From contig JAQBNZ010000156.1 of NCBI GenBank assembly GCA_028288285.1, positions 1 to 64,000 of the forward strand: a stretch of DNA of 64,000 nt, in the 5' to 3' direction. This document shows positions 9,940-17,803 of the stretch, piece after piece. A program made the position numbers and the translations under genes. The notes under the pieces are model-generated. The model did no database searches. It was not told the DNA's origin and saw only the letters and a list, made by a program, of their open reading frames with translations. The first letter of the stretch is position 1, and each line of letters starts with the position of its first letter. Source of the stretch: Mucilaginibacter sp. GTDB lineage: Bacteria; Bacteroidota; Bacteroidia; Sphingobacteriales; Sphingobacteriaceae.

Positions 9940-10521
9940 TTATTTAAGCAACAGAATGACAATGATAGACAGGTAGTTACCTAATCCCACCCGGATATGT
10001 TTTAGTGCTTTTGTGATGTGATGTTCAACAGTTTTTTCAGATATACCCAGTTCAAAGGCAATTTCTTTGTTGGTTTTATGCTCTACCCGGCTCAATTCAA
10101 ATACCGAGCGGCATTTATCGGGCAGGGAATTAACTTCATGTTCAATAGTATGCTCCAGCTCTTTAACCAGTATAGTGTCCTCGGTGGAGTTGTCTGTTTC
10201 GCTGTAAACAAGTTTGAATGATTCTTTGTACCGGGCGCGAACAAGATCTTTACGGTACTGATCAATAACCAGGTTGCTTACGCTGGTAAAAAGGTAACCG
10301 CCTAAAGTTTGTGTGATATTGAGGGCACCGCGTTTATGCCATAAAGATGTGAATACTTCCTGCACAATCTCTTCGGCCATCTCTTTGTTCTTTAGCCGTT
10401 TATAGGCATCCGCATACAGTTGTTTCCAGTAGCGGGTGTAAATTTCTCTGAACGCGCCTAATTTATCCTGCTGCAGTAAATTAATCAGTTCATCTTCCCC
10501 AAGCGTAGTAAAATCGGTCAT
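9940..10521 (-). CDS. ECF RNA polymerase sigma factor (sigma-70 family)
   Basis: Sigma region 2 (EEIVQEVFTSLWHKR) and region 4 (NKEIAFELGISEKTVEHHITKAL); adjacent to FecR. Confidence 0.95.
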   Translation of the reverse strand: MTDFTTLGEDELINLLQQDKLGAFREIYTRYWKQLYADAYKRLKNKEMAEEIVQEVFTSLWHKRGALNITQTLGGYLFTSVSNLVIDQYRKDLVRARYKESFKLVYSETDNSTEDTILVKELEHTIEHEVNSLPDKCRSVFELSRVEHKTNKEIAFELGISEKTVEHHITKALKHIRVGLGNYLSIIVILLLK

Positions 10522-10799
10522 CCCTCAGATGCAGAAATAAATAAAGCGTTACAATAACAATTAATTAGCGTACAAACTTCAGTAAAAACGCGTAATTACA
10601 TAAAGTTTATATGTCATGGTACAGTTAAATAATGTTAAAACTTGTATTTTTTTTAATACATAAAGGTCAGAAACTAAAATTTTGCTGGATTCTTGGGTGG
10701 GTAAGTTGGCAATTGGAAGGGTGCAAAGAGTGCGTGAGGAAGCGGAATGCTTCAATAGTTTTTAACGCAAAGATGCAACTGACTTGCTAATTTTTTTGA

Positions 10800-10841
10800 T
10801 ACCGCAAGCGTCCCGCTTGTGGATTTAGGACGGTAATAAAT
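10800..10841. repeat. REP-like intergenic repeat, copy 1 (left part only)
   Basis: taccgcaagcgtcccgcttgtggatttaggacggtaataaat, same core as at 11561 and 11945. Confidence 0.85.
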
Positions 10842-10990
10842 AGTGTCTTGTTGCAGTAGCGGTGCAATATTGCTTTTTCCATATTTACAACACTTTGTTT
10901 GTTCAATAAATGATGTTATAATACTATCTTGGCTTTTATCAAATTAATGCTTTACTTTTTTAATGATACTATACTTTTGCTGTAAATAAA

Positions 10991-11509
10991 ATGAAAAAAA
11001 CCTATTACCTGCTGTTATTTGCGCTGATGCTATCGGCAGCAGCTAAAGCCCAAACCGATTGGGTAACAAAAAACCTGGACGAAAAACTGTCGGTAAAATT
11101 CCCGGTCGAACCGGAAAAGGTGACCAAGAACGGCATTGATAGTTATACTGTCAAAGGAAAAGACAGTGTTGGATATAATGCTGCCGTGCTAGATTATAAA
11201 GTTGTAGCCAATTTAGATTCGGCCGCCTTAGCGCCGGTGAAGGATACCCAGCAATTTGCCGATCAAATTAGGATGGGTATAGCGTCAAAAAAGACAAACT
11301 ATACCTTTGGGGATGTCGTAATAGGCAAATGGAAAACATATACCACTTATAGTATTTCCGCGTCTGACAATATTAATAAAAACACGTTATTGATGCGAAT
11401 GATATTAATTGGCAGCAAAATGTACTCACTCTCGTGCCGGGTACCCGCTAACATGGTCACCAAAAATAACGAAGTGTTTTTAGGTTCGGTTGAACTAATG
11501 AAGAAATAA
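10991..11509 (+). CDS. hypothetical secreted protein
   Basis: Signal peptide MKKTYYLLLFALMLSAAAKAQ; continuous 172-aa ORF. Confidence 0.8.
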   Translation: MKKTYYLLLFALMLSAAAKAQTDWVTKNLDEKLSVKFPVEPEKVTKNGIDSYTVKGKDSVGYNAAVLDYKVVANLDSAALAPVKDTQQFADQIRMGIASKKTNYTFGDVVIGKWKTYTTYSISASDNINKNTLLMRMILIGSKMYSLSCRVPANMVTKNNEVFLGSVELMKK

Positions 11510-11554
11510 AAGTAGCCTCTGCCGTCATTGAGAAAAAAGAGCCAGGACACTAAC

Positions 11555-11643
11555 TTTGCTACCGCATACGTCCCGCTTGTGGATTTAGGACGGTAATAAA
11601 TGGATAGCTTACTAAGCAAGCGGACGCTTGCGGTAGTAGCAAA
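11555..11643. repeat. REP-like palindromic repeat, copy 2 (both arms)
   Basis: tttgctaccgcatacgtcccgcttgt...acaag-type arm answered by gcaagcggacgcttgcggtagtagcaaa; central ggatttaggacggtaataaatgg shared. Confidence 0.85.
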
Positions 11644-11657
11644 TCGTGCACATATAA

Positions 11658-11870
11658 CTAATTATGATCTTCAATTGCTTGTTTAATGGTTACAAACACA
11701 TCTTCATCAAGTGGTTCGCCGGATGTTTGTTCCCAATCTTTATTGTGTTGAATTTTGGCTATAAATTCCCCACCAAAAGCAATTACAAAATAATTTTCAA
11801 TAGGTATTACCTCAAAGCTATTCATGCCGCCTTTGTAAAAGGCCTGTACGTAAAAACTATCTGATTCCAT
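11658..11870 (-). CDS. hypothetical 70-aa protein
   Basis: Acidic, compact 70-aa ORF; the overlapping plus-strand ORF has a less protein-like composition. Confidence 0.6.
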   Translation of the reverse strand: MESDSFYVQAFYKGGMNSFEVIPIENYFVIAFGGEFIAKIQHNKDWEQTSGEPLDEDVFVTIKQAIEDHN

Positions 11871-11939
11871 ATTGTTAAGACAAATGTAACGGAACGTTTG
11901 TTTTTAAGATGGGGATATACCTTCTATCTACGCTTTGCC

Positions 11940-12040
11940 TTTGCTACCCCAAGCGTCCCGCTTGTGGATTTAGGACGGTAATAAATGGGCTGCTTATCTA
12001 CCAAGCATGCGGCCACAAGCGGGACGCTTACGGTAGCGGG
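11940..12040. repeat. REP-like palindromic repeat, copy 3 (both arms)
   Basis: tttgctaccccaagcgtcccgcttgtgg ... ccacaagcgggacgcttacggtagcgggg inverted arms with the shared core. Confidence 0.88.
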
Positions 12041-12045
12041 GCATT

Positions 12046-12207
12046 GGCGACGAGCATTTAAAATATCCAAATGTTTTGCATAGAAATGCTATCTTACATG
12101 GGCAAGATTACAATTATGGTTCGGAAAAAAATTCGTATAAAGCAATATCATTGTTTCAATTTGTAACGGAAATCGTTTCTGAAATAGTTGATGATAGTGC
12201 TGCTTGA
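12046..12207 (+). pseudogene. C-terminal remnant of a HEPN-like (R-x4-H) protein
   Basis: Open frame without an upstream start: ...VLHRNAILHGQDYNYGSEKNSYKAISLFQFVTEIVSEIVDDSAA*, containing RNAILHG. Confidence 0.6.
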
Positions 12208-12235
12208 TTGTAAATTTTCTCATATTTTATTATTA

Positions 12236-13048
12236 ATGACATCAAAATTAATACAACAAATAACTGTTAAAAGTATACCTAAATTAACTGTTACTGATAA
12301 TGTGGTAAGTAATGTTGTAGAGAAACAATTAGCTGTACCCAAATTTAAAGAACAGCAAAAAGAAAATGGTCGTAATATTGATCGAATTAAGACAAATAAA
12401 AACAAGCCTATTGTAGTACTAAATCCTATCGACAAATCTTTAATTTGTACAGTACCTATTATATTTCAGGGCAGATTACTAATCGCTGAATTCCCGAATT
12501 TATTAACCTTGTATCTACATAACGCTATAGAAAGCTACAACCATAGTTATGAGATTCTTAATGAAATAAATATAACGAAGGCGTATAAAAGCGGAGACGT
12601 CGTAGTTTTCAGTAATCAACAATTCTATAATTCTTATTTATTAAATCGAATTAATATTATATTCTATTTGTCTATCGCGTTAGAATTATTACTGAACTCC
12701 AAGATACCATTAGATTATGAATACAGGAAGAAAGATATAGTTCTAAATAGAAAAGAGATAGAAGAAAAACTTCCATTTAAAGAAAAACTTAAATTAGTTA
12801 ATAATTTGTTATCAGTTAACAAAAAAGGGATTAATATTCAGATGCTTAACACCCTGATTGAATTATATTCAATTAGATCAAAGCTGGTTCATCCAAAAAC
12901 TTCAGATTTCAAATTTAATAAAGATCATCCAATGGATGATATAGCACAAAGTTTTTCATATGAGATTATAAAATACATTAATTGTATTATAACAGTTATT
13001 AAAAAGTGGGAACCAGGACTTTTGTCTTTTGAAGATATCGCTAAATAA
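12236..13048 (+). CDS. hypothetical HEPN-like protein (ORF track start 12188; ATG at 12236 more plausible)
   Basis: Alpha-helical C-terminus LIELYSIRSKLVHPKTSDF with R-x4-H; 12188 start would overlap the remnant frame. Confidence 0.65.
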   Translation: MTSKLIQQITVKSIPKLTVTDNVVSNVVEKQLAVPKFKEQQKENGRNIDRIKTNKNKPIVVLNPIDKSLICTVPIIFQGRLLIAEFPNLLTLYLHNAIESYNHSYEILNEINITKAYKSGDVVVFSNQQFYNSYLLNRINIIFYLSIALELLLNSKIPLDYEYRKKDIVLNRKEIEEKLPFKEKLKLVNNLLSVNKKGINIQMLNTLIELYSIRSKLVHPKTSDFKFNKDHPMDDIAQSFSYEIIKYINCIITVIKKWEPGLLSFEDIAK

Positions 13049-13137
13049 TTCAATCTGTGAGAGCTATCACCGCATTATTTAGGGTGTTTACTCTCCATTT
13101 TTAAAAGACATGGCTTAACTATAATGCCCGGCAACAA

Positions 13138-13165
13138 GATTGCCACGCTATCGCTCGCAATGACA
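13138..13165. repeat. possible dispersed intergenic repeat (gattgccacgctatcgctcgcaatgaca)
   Basis: Resembles the GTCATTGCGAGCGATAGCGTGGCAATC-type repeat recalled from Sphingobacteriaceae genomes; only one copy in this window. Confidence 0.45.
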
Positions 13166-13191
13166 TTAGTTTTATGAACCGTGTTTGTTAA

Positions 13192-13341
13192 CTATGCGGC
13201 GGCAAGCAACTGCCTAACAAACGCTAAATTCTTTTTGCGTTGTTGTTCTGCCCTGTATTTTTGAAGGTCCTGATCTATGATCCTTTTCAATTCAATATCG
13301 AAAGCTTTTAAAAGAATGGCGGTATGGATAGAATTTTTCAT
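13192..13341 (-). CDS. 49-aa small protein, not in ORF track
   Basis: MKNSIHTAILLKAFDIELKRIIDQDLQKYRAEQQRKKNLAFVRQLLAAA*, read directly from the minus strand; charged helical composition. Confidence 0.5.
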   Translation of the reverse strand: MKNSIHTAILLKAFDIELKRIIDQDLQKYRAEQQRKKNLAFVRQLLAAA

Positions 13342-13553
13342 AAGTGAGCGTTTAGTTATGCACTAACTATACATTAATAACAATGCCAAAATAAAAACCG
13401 CATCAAACTTGCAAAAAAACGTCATAGATCCATATCGGGCGTATATTAAAATAGTCACCGTTTAGTTTGTGGAGGGTATTATATCCCCGATGATTATATG
13501 GATGATAAGCACAAGCCGGTATTGCCCAGTACTTCGCAATCCCCTCTTCTCCC

Positions 13554-14633
13554 CTAACCTAACAACCTGTTCACTGTTGCAAGGCCAATTTTTAGCTCGT
13601 TGCTAATGTAGCGGTAACTGTGGCCCTGTTGCTGTAGCTCAAGGGCTTGTTGCTTTAGTAATTTGCGGTCGCGGCGTTGTTGCAGGTGGTCGCTCTCCTG
13701 GGCGTAACCATCAAAAACATAGTGCAGGTCGTTCATTACCTTGGTAATATGGCAAATACAAACGTTTTGTTCGCCATATACTTTTTGGGTATTACGCTGT
13801 TTTATTTGCTTAAGGTAACGGCCGCCGGGTATGGTATGGCTCTCGCCGATGGCAAAGGCACTGTCGCAAAAATTGATAATCATTTTACTGCCCTGCAAAT
13901 CATTCACCGTAAGCGGTTGCGCAGCGCTACGCTTAGGTGTATGCGCCAAAGCCAATACAGATAGCTTGTACCTTGTTTTAAGCGCCTTTAAATGTTTCAT
14001 AAGCGGCAGTGCATCTTTGGCACTTTCGGTACCGTTGCGCATATAGGTAAGGTTATCAATAATAAGCACCTTGGCTTTGCTTTGTTCAATTGCGCGCTCA
14101 ACAGCGCTGGCCAGGTAATCGTTATAACTGTCATACAGTGCGGGGTTATCCGCCTCGGGGTTTATTTCGGCCCTGCTAAATGTTTTCCCAAACGGGAAGT
14201 TACCCCACTGACTATCAAAATAACGGGTTTGGAACTGCTTACTGCCCATCTCAAAATCAATATACAAAACCGGGGTTTGTGCATCCATTTGGTTAGCAAA
14301 CGGCTCCATACATGCACCCAGTGTTATATTATTGCCAATTTGTACCGCCAGTATAGATTTGCCCAGGTTGGTATCGGCAAACAAAACGCAAAGCTCTCCC
14401 TCAAACCAAAAATCGCCAAACAGTTTACGTGGCGCAGGCTTGCCGTACTCCTGCTCCATCCATTCGCTGGCGGGCTTTACGCGCAGCAGGTTAGTTTTAT
14501 TTTGGGTAAGGTATATATCAGGAGTTAAGCCGTATTTTTTTAAGCGCTGGTTACTACGGTGTACCTGGTTGCGGATATCGTTTATAATATCAGGACGCTG
14601 ACTTAAACGAATGTTCATTATTTCATTAGGCAT
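13554..14633 (-). CDS. AAA/RecA-like ATPase (RepA/AAA_25 type) with C-terminal helix-turn-helix
   Basis: Walker A-like FADTNLGKS, Walker B-like KVLIIDNLTYM, C-terminal QGHSYRYISNELKIGLATVNRLLG. Confidence 0.85.
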   Translation of the reverse strand: MPNEIMNIRLSQRPDIINDIRNQVHRSNQRLKKYGLTPDIYLTQNKTNLLRVKPASEWMEQEYGKPAPRKLFGDFWFEGELCVLFADTNLGKSILAVQIGNNITLGACMEPFANQMDAQTPVLYIDFEMGSKQFQTRYFDSQWGNFPFGKTFSRAEINPEADNPALYDSYNDYLASAVERAIEQSKAKVLIIDNLTYMRNGTESAKDALPLMKHLKALKTRYKLSVLALAHTPKRSAAQPLTVNDLQGSKMIINFCDSAFAIGESHTIPGGRYLKQIKQRNTQKVYGEQNVCICHITKVMNDLHYVFDGYAQESDHLQQRRDRKLLKQQALELQQQGHSYRYISNELKIGLATVNRLLG

Positions 14634-14647
14634 AGCTTATTCTATTT

Positions 14648-14661
14648 CTGTAAATATACAG
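14648..14661. promoter_or_regulatory. short palindrome immediately upstream of ATPase gene
   Basis: CTGTA-AATA-TACAG, 15 bp upstream of the start codon. Confidence 0.35.
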
Positions 14662-14716
14662 ATATTTCTTTATAAATACAAAGAATAAGATATAATTAGC
14701 TATAATCGGCGCAGGT

Positions 14717-14781
14717 GTTCCGGTTTTTGTTCCGCTACTGTTCCGTTTTGTTCCGCTTTTTGCGGAACGGAACAGCGGAAC
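14717..14781. repeat. GTTCCG direct/inverted repeat array
   Basis: GTTCCG at 14717, 14729, 14740, 14750; CGGAAC at 14763, 14768, 14776. Confidence 0.88.
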
Positions 14782-14829
14782 ACTCAGCTATGCAAGTTTC
14801 AGCTCAATCTTTCAATAATTTAGCATTAA

Positions 14830-16131
14830 CTATTTTCCAACCAGGTCGGCAGGGTTCATTTCGTTACTTAACAGCTGGCCAAACAATTCCCAGCGCTTTT
14901 CAGGGGTTTTAGCATTTCGTTCTATATGAGCCTTTACCAGATCCTGGCCATAGTTGTAATTGATAACATAACTACGGTATTTTTTAATAAAGCTGATGGA
15001 TTTTTCGGCAGTTTCATCATTCATCAAGCAATATTTTTTAAGCCATGTTAAAGCCTTATCGCGCGACATGGTTTCATTTATCAGTCCTCTTGCGGCATCA
15101 TTACGGGCGTAATTCAGTTTACCTTTAATGGCCAGCGCCTTAAAATATAGTGCTATACCGGTAGTATCTAAACCGGCAAGTGGCAGCAATACGTTTTTGG
15201 CAAATTTAACTTTCTCATCACCAGGGAAAGCAACCTCAATGCCGTAGTTGGCGCTTCCTTCTGCAATTAATGATTGTGGGCTAAACAATGGATAAAGTGA
15301 TACCTCAACATACCGCCTATCGTGGTAAAGCTTTTGCTCCAGTAGGGTATTATAAACATGGTGCCCCGGGTAACTTTCATGGCTGCCTACATCAATAGCA
15401 CGGTCAATAAAAATTTTTGTGTCGGTATTTATCTGCACCACGCTGGTGTAATTTCCTTTGTACCAATTATAACCGCTCCAAGGTTTATCGGTTACATATT
15501 CAAGTGAAAAGTTCTCTTTTGCAGGTAGTTTATAATAAGCAAGCGTTCGTTTACGGGCCTCGGCAATGGCGGCTTTCATTACCATGTCCAGCTTCTCTTT
15601 AGGAATAATAAAATGATTTGCCAATTTCTGGAACCTATCATTCACTTTACCTTTACCCGGCAAAAGGCTATCCAGTTTATCCACTTCGGCCTTATAGTGC
15701 TCCTCCGCAAAAACAGGCGCTGCCACACCAAATAAATCCTTTGATTCTTCATCGAATGAGCGGTATTCTTCTGAATAGATCCTGATGCGCCGGCCAAAGG
15801 CCAGCAGTTGGTTATACATCCAGTTAGCACGCATCCGGTTAGAATCAACATCGCCAGAACCGGCTACCACTTTCAAATCATTCATTAAGCTGTTTATTGA
15901 TGCCAGCAGGCTATCCTTAGGAAAAACTTCCCCGGCAGGTTTTGCAGGTTTTAGTGAATCCGGACCGTAATAGGCATCAACAAAATCTTTATCATACTGG
16001 CCAATGGTAAGGCCCAAAGTAACATAATCGCGGGCAAGTCCGTTAAGCTTTTTGGTTTCGGGGTTATCAGCAATATTTTGTTTACATGACAATACAAACA
16101 AGATGGGTATAAACAGCAATAATTTCTTCAT
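14830..16131 (-). CDS. DUF885-family putative metalloprotein/peptidase, lipoprotein
   Basis: Lipobox LFVLSC; HESYPGHHVYNTL motif characteristic of DUF885. Confidence 0.85.
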   Translation of the reverse strand: MKKLLLFIPILFVLSCKQNIADNPETKKLNGLARDYVTLGLTIGQYDKDFVDAYYGPDSLKPAKPAGEVFPKDSLLASINSLMNDLKVVAGSGDVDSNRMRANWMYNQLLAFGRRIRIYSEEYRSFDEESKDLFGVAAPVFAEEHYKAEVDKLDSLLPGKGKVNDRFQKLANHFIIPKEKLDMVMKAAIAEARKRTLAYYKLPAKENFSLEYVTDKPWSGYNWYKGNYTSVVQINTDTKIFIDRAIDVGSHESYPGHHVYNTLLEQKLYHDRRYVEVSLYPLFSPQSLIAEGSANYGIEVAFPGDEKVKFAKNVLLPLAGLDTTGIALYFKALAIKGKLNYARNDAARGLINETMSRDKALTWLKKYCLMNDETAEKSISFIKKYRSYVINYNYGQDLVKAHIERNAKTPEKRWELFGQLLSNEMNPADLVGK

Positions 16132-16206
16132 GGTAAAAACAATGGTAGATAGGTGGCAAGGTAATAATTCCTTTTAAGATAGAATTGTTTGAATTGAATT
16201 TATGAA

Positions 16207-17568
16207 CTACCTGTTCCAGATGCCGGTAGCCTTTTTCTCAATAATAAGTTTACACTGCCAGGTAACAATAATGCTCATAATAACCATGATAATTATGTTA
16301 GCCCATACAGTACCGGGCAAACCAACCTGTTTAATTAAAAATATAGAAAGAGGTATGTTGAGGAAACTCGTAATTAAAACCAATATAAGCTGGATGCGTA
16401 ACTTACCTACCCCATTAAGCAGGTAAGCGTGTATTACCATCCAGGTTTGTACAATGGTGTACATGGCTATTGAAAATGATAAAGCATCAGGAACTATAAC
16501 CATTTGCTTAACCCACAGCTTATAAAATATCCCCGAAAAAAAATAAAGAGTAATGGCAAGTGCAGCAAAACCTACCCATAGCATCCGCATTTTTTTGATA
16601 GAACGCTTGATCCAGTCGAAATCATCACGGGCATAAGCATCAGTAAATGCGCTCCAGTAGGGTGTTATAATTATGGTGAATATAATTGTGACAATGGAAA
16701 AATACTTAAACGGGATATTAAAGGTAGTTACCTCCTGCGGGCCCAGTATTCGGGTAATTACTATATTATCTGTTTCATAAAGTACCAGTGCACCTATCTG
16801 AATAAAAAAGAATGCTCCGCCAATATTCAGCAGGTTTTTAGCATGTTTTAAATAGATGGCTTTAAACCTGGGTACAAACGCTTTTAGGCTTGTACTAAAC
16901 AGAAAAATATTTGCCAATAACAGTACCAGGACAGGGGCGCCGGTTCCTACCAAAACGAGTAAAAACAGGTTACTGCTGCTATATAATGTTAAAAAATAAG
17001 TGAGTATGTAAATGAGCACCTGCCCCAATAATAGTATTAATGACGATTTGAATGGCTGATGGGTAGCAATTAATATACTGTTGATGGGCTGCAGCACAAA
17101 TTGAATGCAGAATGCTGCCAAAGTAATGATCAGCACAGGCCATACACTAAAGTTGACCGAGTCTGGTACACGAAGTATATGGTTCCAGTTAAAAAAAGAA
17201 CTTATTATAAAAAAACCAATAAATGTGGATAATGAGATAAAAAACAGCAATGCATAGGTTGTGCTGATATCCTTCACCATATCGTTATGCTCGTTTAAAG
17301 CTAAAGCACGTGCCAGTTTGTTGCGTAAACCATTACTTAAACCAATATCAAAAGTATTCATCCATCCAACTAACGATACAATAGTAATATAAATACCATA
17401 CTGTGTATTGTTTAAATAACTTACCGTTAAAGGTATCAGCATAAAGCTGATGAGCACACTTAATCCCTTTATTAAAAAAGTATAAAAGATGTTCCGTTTT
17501 ATTTTTAAAGTACGCTCATGACCAACGTTCCAAAAAGTTTGTACCTTTTTTTTAATGTTAGATGTCAT
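16207..17568 (-). CDS. oligosaccharide flippase (Wzx/MATE-like); ORF track start 17643, likely start MTSNIKKK at 17568
   Basis: Multi-TM; GIYITIVSLVGWMNTFDIGLSNGLRNKLARALA flippase signature. Confidence 0.9.
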   Translation of the reverse strand: MTSNIKKKVQTFWNVGHERTLKIKRNIFYTFLIKGLSVLISFMLIPLTVSYLNNTQYGIYITIVSLVGWMNTFDIGLSNGLRNKLARALALNEHNDMVKDISTTYALLFFISLSTFIGFFIISSFFNWNHILRVPDSVNFSVWPVLIITLAAFCIQFVLQPINSILIATHQPFKSSLILLLGQVLIYILTYFLTLYSSSNLFLLVLVGTGAPVLVLLLANIFLFSTSLKAFVPRFKAIYLKHAKNLLNIGGAFFFIQIGALVLYETDNIVITRILGPQEVTTFNIPFKYFSIVTIIFTIIITPYWSAFTDAYARDDFDWIKRSIKKMRMLWVGFAALAITLYFFSGIFYKLWVKQMVIVPDALSFSIAMYTIVQTWMVIHAYLLNGVGKLRIQLILVLITSFLNIPLSIFLIKQVGLPGTVWANIIIMVIMSIIVTWQCKLIIEKKATGIWNR

Positions 17569-17803
17569 TCCCTTGTTGGATAAACTGATTTGTAATAAGA
17601 TACATTGGCACGTAATACATTGAATTGCTGCAAATTTATACAAACCATTAACATTACATTATTAGCCATAAATTATAATTGGTAATATCAAATCACAGCA
17701 TGTCAGCATCCATAAAAGGAAATTTATTTAATTTAAAAAACACTTAAAGCACTATAAATTAATAACATGTATTTTAAGTATATTTTGATTAGTCAATAAT
17801 ATG

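Noticed and set aside
11347-11619. 90-aa minus-strand ORF
   Set aside because: It overlaps the secreted protein gene and the REP-like repeat; apparent coding is caused by repeat sequence.
10800-12040. CRISPR array interpretation of the three repeats
   Set aside because: Spacing is irregular (hundreds of bp), genes lie between copies, and no cas genes are visible.
13992-14528. 178-aa plus-strand ORF antisense to the ATPase
   Set aside because: It is fully antisense to a gene with clear Walker motifs, and its translation has no recognisable domain; likely a shadow ORF.
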